A stretch of DNA of 42,190 nucleotides from Anaerolineae bacterium. GTDB lineage: Bacteria; Chloroflexota; Anaerolineae; B4-G1; SLSP01. The notes under the pieces are model-generated. The model saw only the letters and a program-made list of their open reading frames with translations, was not told the DNA's origin and did no database searches. This document shows positions 8,266 to 15,479 of this stretch, in pieces (positions within the stretch are counted from its first letter, which is position 1; the number at the start of each line of letters is the position of its first letter). The DNA is taken from the NCBI GenBank assembly GCA_016931185.1, contig JAFGFI010000370.1, positions 1 through 42,190 on the forward strand. Reading direction: 5' to 3'. The translations under genes and the position numbers were made by a program.

Positions 8266-11200
8266 ATGACACCCGGACTCATCCGTACTAAGATTGTATT
8301 GCCGCGTCGTCCCAGCCACTTGTTGACACGCCAACGCCTATTGGATATTTTCGATGAAATTTTGGAGCGTCGCCTGTTAGTGATCACCGCTCCTGCTGGA
8401 TATGGCAAGACCTCGGCCCTGGTGGATTGGGCGCATCAGACGCCTGTTCCCGTGTGCTGGTATGCTTTGGACGAATTCGATCAAGAACTCCAACAATTTA
8501 TCACCTATTTTATTGCCGCTATCGCGCAGCAGTTCCCCACCTTTGGACAAACCAGCCGGGGAGTGTTACACGATGGCAGCCATCCCCCTGAAATTCTACA
8601 GCTCGTGCAAGTATTGGTCAATGACATTTACGAACATATTCCAGACCCCTTTGTGCTTGTCTTGGATGATTATCATTTAGTCAATCATTGTGAGGCTATT
8701 GCTAACTTCATCAATCAATTCGTACATTATGTGGGCGAGAATTGTCACCTGGTCCTCGCCTCGCGCGAGTACATTCAATTGCCCGATTTGCCCTTAATCA
8801 TCGCGCGCTCGCAAGCAGTGGGGCTGGATCTGGATGAATTAAGTTTTGTCGCCGCAGAGATTCAAGCCCTCGTGTTCCAAAACTACCATATTACAATGTC
8901 AGATATGGCAGCGGAGGAACTTATCCAAGAAACAGAAGGTTGGATTACGGGTTTACTGCTTTCAGCGCAAACATTGTGGCAGGGGATGGCGGATCGGGTA
9001 CGGTTGGCGCGGACTTCTAAAGTGGGGCTGTATGATTATATGGCCCAGCAAGTGTTGAACCAGCAACCGCCCGCTGTGCGGGATTTCCTGCTGCGCACTG
9101 CGCTTTTGGAGGAATTTAACGCGGCGCTCTGTACAGCAGTGTTAGGTGCGGACCAAAATTGGGCTATGTTGATGGAGCGTGTCCTGCACAGCAACCTCTT
9201 TGTGTTACCGGTGGATAATGAGGGCACTTGGTTGCGTTATCACCATCTATTCCAAGATTTTCTGCAAGCTCAATTACAAAAGGAAGATCCCGTTACGTTT
9301 GAGTGTATCTTGCGTACCCTGGCTCAGGTATGCCAGGCGCGGGAGCAATGGCCCAAGGCGTATGCCATTTACCAACGGCTGAACGATCACCAGGCTACCC
9401 TGGAATTGATCGAATACGCCGGTTCATTACTCATCAAAAATGGCCGCTGGGCATTACTAGAGCAATGGATTGATAGTCTTCCCGCGCAAACACTGACGGC
9501 ACATCCTAACCTGTTATCATTGCGCGGGGTAACAGCTACAGGAGCTAATGAAGTGGAATACGGACTATCTTTACAAAATCAGGCTATTCAAGCATTTCGT
9601 GCTGCAGAGGATATACCCCATTTAGCCCGCGCTTTGGTCCGCCGGGCAGCGAATTACCGGCTGTTAGGGCAGTATGGCGCAGCGTTACAGGATGTTGAAG
9701 ACGCATTGCGCATTGTAGAAAATGATACGCGCTTATCTGAAATACAGGCAGAGGCTTGGCGACTGAAGGGCATGACCTTATGTTATCAAGGGCAACTTCA
9801 GCAAGCGGCACAATGGTTAGAAAAAGCACTCAATGCTTACTCGAAGTTGGACAACGCCCCCAATACAGCGGTAGTCCTCATGGAACTAGGGGTAGTTACG
9901 ATGAATGCCGGCTACTACACCCAAGCGCAACATTACTACGAGCGCGCGCTTGCGTATTGGCAACAGACGGACAATATTGTACGCCAGATCATACCCCTTA
10001 ATAACCTTGGGGTATTATATTATTTAATGGGCGCTTATGAACAAGCCGTTAGTTACTTGGACCGGGCTTTGCTATATGCGCAACGCAGTGGATATGTTTA
10101 TGGACAGGCTCAAAGTTTGGTCAGTATCGGTGACCTCTATATGCAACTCAATGCTTTTAACGCGGCGCAAGATGCTTACCAACAAGCATTACAAATCGCA
10201 CAGCGAACCCAGGACCGCTTTCTGATTTTATATTTACATTTAGCACAAGCTATGTTGGCGCGCGCGAGTGGCGATATACTTCGAGGCCGTTATTGGATAG
10301 AAACAGCACAGAAAATAAACCCAGAAAATGATTCGCATTATGAAAAAGGATTGTGGTATTTAGGCGTAGGCCAGCAAGCATGGAGCGAAAAACAATATGC
10401 TGATGCCCTAAAGGCGTTTCTTGAAGCCACGGCGCACTTTGACGCCGGCGGCCAGCGCGGAGACAGTGTATACACGCACCTACACTTAGCTGCGGCTTAT
10501 CAAGCTATGGGCGACCAACCACAGGCTGTGCAAGTTGTAAAACAGGCATTTCAATTAGCCGATAAACTGGAAAGCACGCATGTTCTATCCACAATTGCGC
10601 CGGATGTGCTTGTACGTCTGGATAACATACAAACTACATCTGAGCTAGGACAACAAATCACACATTTACGCGAGCAAGTTGAACATTGGCATTATACCAT
10701 GCCGGCGGTGCGCCGGCATTTGCGCCAACAAACACTTATCGTTCCCTTGGCCGCGCCCAAATATGCGTTTCAAGCCTTAGGCGAAGTGTGTGTGCGACTC
10801 AATGGGCAAGCGTTAACGAACGCTGATTGGCAACGTTTGGCCGCTCGTGATTTACTATTCTGCTTATTGGCTTATCCCACCGGTTTGACAAAATCCGCCA
10901 TTGGACTGTACTTGTGGCCGGAACATTCAGAGAGTCAACTTCGAGAAACATTCAGAAAAGCTATTGCTGCATTGCGCAGGGTACTAGGAACAGAGATTGT
11001 ACTCTTTGAAAATGAACAATATTACATCAACCAACTGCTGGACTACGAATATGATGTCGAGGTCTTTCAAGATAAATTTAAGCAGATGCGGAGGACCAAA
11101 GACCCGCAACAATGGATACCCTTGAGCCAGGAAGCGTTGGCATGTTATCGCGGCCCTTACTTGCCCAGTATAGAGGGGGAATGGATTGTCGCCCTACGCG

Positions 11201-11481
11201 AGCAATTGCATAAAAACTATGTTCAAGTTGCCTTGCGCCTCATCACCTACTATATAGAAACATCTCAATACGGTCTGGCCTTGACTTACAGTCAACAACT
11301 CTTAGCGCAAGACGCGGGTTTAGAACAAGGACATCGTTTGGCAATGCGCGCTTATGGTGCATTGGGCGACCACGCTGCTGTTGCCCGGCAATACCAGCGT
11401 TGTACAGACGTCCTGCTACAAGATTTAGGTGTATCCCCATCACTCCAAACGCGGACATTGTATCGACAATTAACGCAATAA
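8266..11481 (+). CDS. MalT-like STAND ATPase regulator with C-terminal winged helix and BTAD domain
   Basis: This 1071-residue cytoplasmic regulator begins with LIRTKIVLPRRP and P-loop APAGYGKTS (42-50), followed by LVLDDYHLV as Walker B, the layout of MalT-type STAND ATPases. Residues about 380-830 are helical TPR-like repeats (LLGQYGAALQDVEDAL, YYQ/AYEQA units). The last about 220 residues hold a winged helix (FQALGEVCVRLNGQ, ARDLLFCLLAYP, KAIAALRRVLG) and a BTAD domain (YRGPYLPSIEGEWI, GHRLAMRAYGALGDHAAVARQY). In actinobacterial SARP regulators the winged helix and BTAD are N-terminal and bind direct repeats; here they are C-terminal in place of the LuxR domain of MalT. GGAGGA at 8255-8260 serves ATG 8266 or 8263. 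The direct repeats at 11627-11662 are a plausible target. The inducer is unknown. Confidence 0.85.
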   Translation: MTPGLIRTKIVLPRRPSHLLTRQRLLDIFDEILERRLLVITAPAGYGKTSALVDWAHQTPVPVCWYALDEFDQELQQFITYFIAAIAQQFPTFGQTSRGVLHDGSHPPEILQLVQVLVNDIYEHIPDPFVLVLDDYHLVNHCEAIANFINQFVHYVGENCHLVLASREYIQLPDLPLIIARSQAVGLDLDELSFVAAEIQALVFQNYHITMSDMAAEELIQETEGWITGLLLSAQTLWQGMADRVRLARTSKVGLYDYMAQQVLNQQPPAVRDFLLRTALLEEFNAALCTAVLGADQNWAMLMERVLHSNLFVLPVDNEGTWLRYHHLFQDFLQAQLQKEDPVTFECILRTLAQVCQAREQWPKAYAIYQRLNDHQATLELIEYAGSLLIKNGRWALLEQWIDSLPAQTLTAHPNLLSLRGVTATGANEVEYGLSLQNQAIQAFRAAEDIPHLARALVRRAANYRLLGQYGAALQDVEDALRIVENDTRLSEIQAEAWRLKGMTLCYQGQLQQAAQWLEKALNAYSKLDNAPNTAVVLMELGVVTMNAGYYTQAQHYYERALAYWQQTDNIVRQIIPLNNLGVLYYLMGAYEQAVSYLDRALLYAQRSGYVYGQAQSLVSIGDLYMQLNAFNAAQDAYQQALQIAQRTQDRFLILYLHLAQAMLARASGDILRGRYWIETAQKINPENDSHYEKGLWYLGVGQQAWSEKQYADALKAFLEATAHFDAGGQRGDSVYTHLHLAAAYQAMGDQPQAVQVVKQAFQLADKLESTHVLSTIAPDVLVRLDNIQTTSELGQQITHLREQVEHWHYTMPAVRRHLRQQTLIVPLAAPKYAFQALGEVCVRLNGQALTNADWQRLAARDLLFCLLAYPTGLTKSAIGLYLWPEHSESQLRETFRKAIAALRRVLGTEIVLFENEQYYINQLLDYEYDVEVFQDKFKQMRRTKDPQQWIPLSQEALACYRGPYLPSIEGEWIVALREQLHKNYVQVALRLITYYIETSQYGLALTYSQQLLAQDAGLEQGHRLAMRAYGALGDHAAVARQYQRCTDVLLQDLGVSPSLQTRTLYRQLTQ

Positions 11482-11536
11482 GAGTGAACAGAATTACCGG
11501 TTCAATTTTTTAATCCTCATAAGCCGCCCTTTGATA

Positions 11537-11576
11537 GGTATTTTCCGCCGCGCCGTACGCGGCGGCGGAAAATACC
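11537..11576. repeat. Perfect 15-bp hairpin, U-run/A-run arm class
   Basis: GGTATTTTCCGCCGC (11537-11551) and GCGGCGGAAAATACC (11562-11576) pair perfectly around a 10-base loop, 55 bases after the regulator stop. The T-run is in the 5' arm and the A-run in the 3' arm on both strands, and no T tract follows, so this is not a standard rho-independent terminator. It may still end transcription or stabilise the mRNA 3' end. Confidence 0.7.
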
Positions 11577-11626
11577 TTCTTGAAAGCGATCTTTAGGCTG
11601 TAATGGGTAATTTTGTTTTTTTACCC

Positions 11627-11662
11627 TTTGTCCCCTTCTTTGTCCCCACCCTTGTCCCCACC
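11627..11662 (+). promoter_or_regulatory. Three 12-bp direct repeats, candidate activator operator
   Basis: TTTGTCCCC begins at 11627 and 11639, and CTTGTCCCC at 11651, giving three units in exact 12-base phase. A possible -10 (CATAAT, 11681-11686) lies downstream with no -35 box at the right distance, since that position falls on the repeats' edge. BTAD regulators of the SARP group bind direct repeats near -35, so this is a plausible site for the regulator at 8266-11481. Confidence 0.5.
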
Positions 11663-11670
11663 CCCATTTT

Positions 11671-11701
11671 ATTGTTTAAACATAATACAAGCTTAAACAA
11701 T
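11671..11701. promoter_or_regulatory. Inverted repeat just upstream of the small-peptide gene
   Basis: ATTGTTTAA (11671-11679) and TTAAACAAT (11693-11701) are perfect complements flanking CATAATACAAG. They sit directly before the GGAGGGG ribosome binding site, so the repeat could be an operator or an mRNA hairpin limiting translation. Confidence 0.4.
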
Positions 11702-11716
11702 TATGGAGGGGTAACT

Positions 11717-11845
11717 ATGAAACGCTTTACACTCAAACACGTAGATTCTCGTCATGTGCAACTGGCTTTGTTAATCATATCGGCGGTCATGTTCATTTTG
11801 GGTAGCGGCGCTCCTGGCGCCGGTAGTGGCGTTGGAGGTGGGTAG
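11717..11845 (+). CDS. 42-residue membrane peptide with Gly-rich C-terminus
   Basis: The peptide starts at ATG 11717 behind a strong GGAGGGG site (11705-11711). Residues 1-14 are basic and polar (MKRFTLKHVDSRHV), about 15-31 form one hydrophobic segment, and the last 13 residues (GSGAPGAGSGVGGG region) are glycine, serine, alanine and proline. It could be a single-pass membrane peptide, or a signal-bearing precursor releasing a Gly-rich tail. It follows the MalT/BTAD regulator and the direct repeats, and precedes a DUF5317-like gene by 56 bases. No Cys, Ser/Thr-rich core or processing enzyme is visible nearby, so a modified peptide is not specifically supported. Function unknown. Confidence 0.6.
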   Translation: MKRFTLKHVDSRHVQLALLIISAVMFILGSGAPGAGSGVGGG

Positions 11846-11901
11846 ACCGGTACATTGACTATGGCATCATACGCTTAGTTAATCTTTGCCGATACACCGG
11901 T

Positions 11902-12504
11902 ATGATTCTACTTATATCTATTATCCTGGGTTTACCGTTAGCTTATATACGCGCGCGTCTTAGAGGACGGTCTTTATCCATTCCCCAGGTGCGTTGGATG
12001 GAATTGGTATTTGTGAGTTTCCTTCCACAATGGCTGGCCTTTTACTTGCCGCTCACACGTACCCGTATTTCCAATTCTTGGCTTCCCTTCATCCTGGTGA
12101 GTTCGCAGAGTCTACTGTTGCTCTTTGCGTGGCAGAACCGTCACCAACCCGGTTTTTGGGCTTTAGGATTAGGGTTAGCTTTGAATTGGCTGGTGATTGT
12201 GCTAAACGGCGGTTGGATGCCTATTAGTCCAACCACCTTGCACCGCTTATATCCCACCGTACCTTTGGATAACTGGCACACCGGCAGTCGCCTGGGGGTA
12301 AGCAAAGATATGATTATGTCATTACCTGCAACACGGTTGTGGTGGCTGTCCGATTGTTGGGTGCCACCTGTATGGATGCCCTATCGCGCCGCTTTTAGCA
12401 TCGGTGATGTGTTCATTGCGTTGGGCGCGTTTTTGCTGATGTGGTCACTGGGTAAGAATGTATCCGTTTCTGTAGATAACACTCCGTGTTACAACGGTGC
12501 GTAA
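11902..12504 (+). CDS. DUF5317-like multi-pass membrane protein
   Basis: This 200-residue protein has about five hydrophobic segments. LNGGWMPISPTTL near residue 101 and the closing segment SIGDVFIALGAFLLMW resemble DUF5317 proteins, a family of unknown function. LSDCWVPPVWMPYRAAFSIGD near the C-terminus may be a short extracytoplasmic loop. The ribosome binding site at ATG 11902 is weak. Translation might be coupled to the peptide gene ending 56 bases upstream, or begin at a nearby alternative codon. It probably belongs to the same transcript as the 42-residue peptide and the 94-residue protein after it. The family name is from motif memory only. Confidence 0.6.
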   Translation: MILLISIILGLPLAYIRARLRGRSLSIPQVRWMELVFVSFLPQWLAFYLPLTRTRISNSWLPFILVSSQSLLLLFAWQNRHQPGFWALGLGLALNWLVIVLNGGWMPISPTTLHRLYPTVPLDNWHTGSRLGVSKDMIMSLPATRLWWLSDCWVPPVWMPYRAAFSIGDVFIALGAFLLMWSLGKNVSVSVDNTPCYNGA

Positions 12505-12601
12505 GCCATGAGTCCAACATTGGCCATACACTTCAATTCCTTTCTGTATGGTTTATACAGGGGTTATTGCCCATAACACAATTCCATAGATAAGGAGAAA
12601 G

Positions 12602-12886
12602 ATGGAACGTAAGGACCTTAGTCTTTCCTCACCTGTCACAACGTATGTTTTACCGGAGACCCCCGTCATACACTTATTGAGTGTGGCATTGGTGAGCAAA
12701 AAATTCCGGCATCTACTCCTCACCAATCCAGCACAAGCTCTTATCGAGGGGTATCGGGGAGAAATGTTTCACCTGGATGCAGCAGAAAAGCAGCGCGTGT
12801 TGGATAGCCGTGCCCTATCCCTGGAAGAGTTAGCCGCACACCTCATCCACGGTTCCAATGGGTACACCAAAGAAGAGGATGTATAA
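12602..12886 (+). CDS. Small soluble protein of unknown function (94 residues)
   Basis: AAGGAG six bases upstream supports ATG 12602. The protein is soluble and probably helical. FRHLLLTNPAQALIEGYRGEMFHLDAAEKQRVLDS followed by SLEELAAHLI resembles the general pattern (loss of residues / DP-ALA-GY-GE-F-L-EE) found in LigA-type subunits and in some leader-peptide-like small proteins, but the match is only to the pattern. It ends with an acidic tail. It lies 97 bases after the DUF5317-like gene and is likely in the same regulated unit. A small adaptor or a precursor peptide are both possible; no function is claimed. Confidence 0.6.
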   Translation: MERKDLSLSSPVTTYVLPETPVIHLLSVALVSKKFRHLLLTNPAQALIEGYRGEMFHLDAAEKQRVLDSRALSLEELAAHLIHGSNGYTKEEDV

Positions 12887-12893
12887 GCTATAT

Positions 12894-12983
12894 GGGTGTG
12901 TTTCATTTCAGTCGAGCAAAGCTGGTGCGATGCACTTTCCGAAGTGCGTTGCACCTGTATTCCAACTCATTTGAAATGCACCT
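12894..12983. repeat. Small inverted-repeat element, family M2, copy 1
   Basis: GGGTGTGTTTCATTTCAGT at 12894-12912 matches in inverse AACTCATTTGAAATGCACCT (12964-12983) imperfectly. Inside, GGTGC-GCACTT and AAGTGC-GCACC form a strong hairpin around 12924-12955. Related termini are at 15356-15474 and 29765-29876. It is 90 bases long, with no coding capacity. Confidence 0.6.
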
Positions 12984-13036
12984 AGTCTATATTTCCGGAA
13001 TACTAGGGTCATACAGTGATTTACATAAGGGATACT

Positions 13037-13411
13037 ATGTTCCGATTAACCATTCTCGTTGTAAATAACAATGCTGATATCCGTACCATCCTGGCTGAAA
13101 CTTTGTATTGTCAGGGATGTATCGTAGTTACTGTAAAAAATATCAGCGAAGCTCTTGTGATGTTAGCTAATGCCTACTTTGACATTATTCTGCTGGATGT
13201 TGCCTTGTCTGACGAATCGGATTTGGGAAAGATTGCCCAGATGAGGGTGCTACAGCCTCAGATCAAAATCATAATGCTCACTGCAAGAGATGAAAATGCA
13301 GTTCGCGATGTTGCCTGCCGGGTTGGAGCAGATGCCTGCTTGCGCAAACCCGTCCCTATGTTCCAATTAATGGATATGGTGGAACAGGCAATGACGAATT
13401 GTAATGGCTGA
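13037..13411 (+). CDS. Stand-alone response-regulator receiver domain with altered acidic pocket
   Basis: The 124-residue protein is a complete receiver domain with no output domain. The phosphorylatable Asp is in DIILLDVAL (Asp54), the Thr in IIMLTARD (Thr82) and the conserved Lys in CLRKPVP (Lys104). The acidic pair that normally holds magnesium is replaced by asparagines (VVNNNAD, residues 8-14), so phosphorylation chemistry may be weak or absent. ATG 13037 gives the canonical beginning FRLTILVV; an upstream ATG at 13016 would add seven residues. No histidine kinase is nearby. It follows the small-protein genes beyond the M2 repeat; membership of that cassette is uncertain. Confidence 0.8.
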   Translation: MFRLTILVVNNNADIRTILAETLYCQGCIVVTVKNISEALVMLANAYFDIILLDVALSDESDLGKIAQMRVLQPQIKIIMLTARDENAVRDVACRVGADACLRKPVPMFQLMDMVEQAMTNCNG

Positions 13412-13457
13412 ATCGGATGGTAAGTGCGGAATCTGATTTCCTTATCAGGTTTACTCA

Positions 13458-13527
13458 AGGCCCCGGTCTGGCAGGCGGGATCCTTTCGGTATCGGTATAA
13501 CTCAATAAGGTTGCCGGAGCGGGGCCT
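13458..13527. ncRNA. Candidate structured element between receiver and kinase genes
   Basis: AGGCCCCG (13458-13465) pairs with CGGGGCCT (13520-13527). After a two-by-two internal loop, CTGGC (13468-13472) pairs with GCCGG (13513-13517), and CCTT and AAGG inside can form a third stem. This gives a closed structure of about 70 bases. The strand is not determined; TTTTTCG follows on the plus strand. No known RNA class was recognised. The rest of 13412-13761 holds a GCGCCTAAAGGCGC palindrome and the hairpin listed separately. Confidence 0.35.
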
Positions 13528-13670
13528 CGAGGTTTTTCGTCCGGGAAACCGGTGGATCGGCGAATTCATTTTGAATGATAAAATTTTGGAATATTCAGGA
13601 TGATATTAAACATTTATCCGTTCACCCTTAAGACGCGGGAGTAAAAGTTGCGCCTAAAGGCGCGGGGAAA

Positions 13671-13719
13671 TAGGGTATTTTTCGGTTTCGGGCAAAACCC
13701 GAAACCGAAAAATACCCTA
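13671..13719. repeat. Perfect 22-bp hairpin, U-run/A-run arm class
   Basis: The arms 13671-13692 (TAGGGTATTTTTCGG...) and 13698-13719 are perfect complements around a CAAAA loop, 43 bases upstream of the kinase start codon. The T-run is in the 5' arm and A-run in the 3' arm, so no U tract follows the stem. The layout matches hairpins at 11537, 26162 and 39850 but the sequence differs. Confidence 0.75.
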
Positions 13720-13761
13720 AAATCTTGCTCTTGAGTTATACTAACTATGCTTGGAGGTTTA

Positions 13762-15336
13762 ATGAAACTATCTCCCCCTCTTATCTTGGGTATAGACAGC
13801 AGTACTACAGCTTGCAAAGCCATTGTATTTGACCTGCATGGCACGCCGGTAGTGGAAGGACGTGCCACACTGCCCCTGTCGATACCGCGCCCAACATGGC
13901 ACGAACAACCCGCCGAAATGTGGTGGCAGGCGGTAGTGAGGGCAAGCCGGGAGGCCATGAGTAAACTGGAGGTTGCCGGGCTAAGTGCGCGGGCGATTGT
14001 GGCCCTCTGCATTGCACCGCAGCGAGAGACGTTTGTGCCCGTGGATGAAGCGGGTCGCCCTTTGCGCTCCGCCATTGTGTGGATGGACGAACGCGCCCGC
14101 GACTTGCTGCCCACTATCGCCCGCGAATACGGCGCGGCCCGCATCCACAGTGAGACGGGAAAACCCCTTTCCGGCAATCTGTCCCTGGGTAAGATCGCGT
14201 GGCTGCGCGAACATGAGCCGGGGGTTTTTGCCCGCACCGCCAAATATCTGGACGTGGCGGCGTTCCTCACACATAAACTCACCGGTCACTATCGCACCGG
14301 GTGGGGATGCGTGGACCCGATGGGACTGTTTGATATGCGCACCAACAGATGGAATACGGATTTGCTGGCCTATCTGGACCTGCGCCTTGAGCAGATGCCG
14401 GAAGCTTTTCCACCCGCGACGGTAACCGGCACACTCACGGCAGACGCGGCAGCAGCTTGCAGACTTCCCGCCGGTATACCCGTTGTGGCAGGTGTGGGAG
14501 ATGGGCAGGCGGGCGGCATCGGCGTCAACATCACGCAGCCGGGACAGGCATATCTTAACCTGGGCACCGCCGTCGTCTCCGGGACATATACCGAGACGTA
14601 TATCACCGATCCGGCTTTCCGCACAATGGGGAGCGCCATCCCCGGTACATATAGTCTTGAAACGGTGCTGTTAGGGGGCACGTATACGATCACGTGGTTT
14701 ATGGAGCGGATGAGCGAATCGGCAAACCGGCGAATGACGAATTACGAATTACGGATGACAGACTACGTATCACGGATTACGGATTACGAAAATGCTATCA
14801 CCGCCATCCCCCCCGGCGCAGAGGGACTCATGCTGGTTCCCTATTGGAATTCTGTTATGAATCCCTATTGGGACGCGGCGGCGAGTGGGATTGTAGTGGG
14901 ATGGCGCGGGAATCACACATGCGCGCACCTCTACCAGGCGATCCTGGAGGGGATCGCATTTGAGCAGCGACTCCATGCCGAGGGTGTGGAGGCCGCGTTA
15001 GGATGGCCGGTGGAGAGCTACCTGGCGATGGGGGGCGGCGCGCGGAGCGCGCATTGGCGCCAGATCATTGCCGATGTGACCGGTAAACCTGTCACCCGCG
15101 CGGCCACACCGGAGGCTGCCGCCCTGGGCGCAGCTATCCAGGCCGCGGCAGGTGTGGGACTGTTTCCCGATGTGCGAACTGCGGCGGCGGCAATGTCGCA
15201 AAACGAAAATGAACCGCCCTTTATACCGGATACGGAACGACACGAATTTTATACGCAATTGTACGAACAAGTCTACCGCCATCTCTTCCCCACACTGCAA
15301 CCCTATCTGGACAAGTTGGCACACCTCACTGCTTGA
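13762..15336 (+). CDS. FGGY-family carbohydrate kinase (xylulokinase-like)
   Basis: The 524-residue protein opens with LILGIDSSTTACKAIVFD, the first phosphate motif of FGGY sugar kinases, and has IVWMDERA, GVGDGQAGGIGVN, PGAEGLMLVPYW, HLYQAILEGIAFE and YLAMGGGARSAHW in family order. It transfers phosphate from ATP to a sugar or polyol; xylulose is likely but not certain. ATG 13762 follows GGAGG with five bases between; the upstream ATG at 13747 would contain the ribosome binding site. Residues about 323-344 are an insertion of three seven-residue repeats (MTNYELR, MTDYVSR, ITDYENA) encoded by nine DNA heptamers, in frame, between the lid region and AIPPGAEGL. No other sugar genes adjoin it. 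Confidence 0.85.
   Translation: MKLSPPLILGIDSSTTACKAIVFDLHGTPVVEGRATLPLSIPRPTWHEQPAEMWWQAVVRASREAMSKLEVAGLSARAIVALCIAPQRETFVPVDEAGRPLRSAIVWMDERARDLLPTIAREYGAARIHSETGKPLSGNLSLGKIAWLREHEPGVFARTAKYLDVAAFLTHKLTGHYRTGWGCVDPMGLFDMRTNRWNTDLLAYLDLRLEQMPEAFPPATVTGTLTADAAAACRLPAGIPVVAGVGDGQAGGIGVNITQPGQAYLNLGTAVVSGTYTETYITDPAFRTMGSAIPGTYSLETVLLGGTYTITWFMERMSESANRRMTNYELRMTDYVSRITDYENAITAIPPGAEGLMLVPYWNSVMNPYWDAAASGIVVGWRGNHTCAHLYQAILEGIAFEQRLHAEGVEAALGWPVESYLAMGGGARSAHWRQIIADVTGKPVTRAATPEAAALGAAIQAAAGVGLFPDVRTAAAAMSQNENEPPFIPDTERHEFYTQLYEQVYRHLFPTLQPYLDKLAHLTA
14730..14792 (+). repeat. Nine-unit heptamer array inside the kinase gene
   Basis: Units of seven bases follow the consensus ACGRATT (ACGAATT, ACGAATT, ACGGATG, ACAGACT, ACGTATC, ACGGATT, ACGGATT and flanking variants). 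Nine units are 63 bases, a multiple of three, so the reading frame is kept. Confidence 0.75.
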
Positions 15337-15355
15337 CGCGGAACGGTTAAAAATG

Positions 15356-15474
15356 GGGGCGTTTCATTTGAGTGAGGACGTCAGACGTCGGACGTCAAAC
15401 GTCAGACGTCAAACGTCAGACGTGCTTTTTGATGGTTGGCGCAAGTATAGTCTTCATCTCAAATGAAACGCCTC
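15356..15474. repeat. Small inverted-repeat element, family M2, copy 2
   Basis: GCGTTTCATTTGAGTGAGGAC at the left is mirrored by GTCTTCATCTCAAATGAAAC at 15450-15469, so the ends pair over about 23 bases with few mismatches. It fills the gap between the convergent kinase and hsdS genes and may also end transcription from both sides. A heptamer array lies within it. Confidence 0.7.
15377..15425. repeat. Seven-unit GACGTCA heptamer array
   Basis: GACGTCA, GACGTCG, GACGTCA, AACGTCA, GACGTCA, AACGTCA and GACGTGC follow without gaps. Each GACGTC is itself a palindrome. The array is enclosed by the M2 termini. Confidence 0.8.
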
Positions 15475-15479
15475 TAACC

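Noticed and set aside
11717..12886. Ribosomally made, modified peptide (RiPP) cluster
   Set aside because: No radical SAM, YcaO, lanthionine synthetase, protease or exporter gene is present beside the small peptide, so only an unmodified membrane peptide is supported.
13620..13670. Possible right end of an IS200/IS605 or TnpB element (GCGCCTAAAGGCGC palindrome)
   Set aside because: No tnpA or tnpB remnant lies next to it and the palindrome alone is not diagnostic.
13614..14282. 222-codon open frame on the minus strand over the kinase start
   Set aside because: Its end runs through the perfect hairpin at 13671 and it opposes a well-supported kinase gene.
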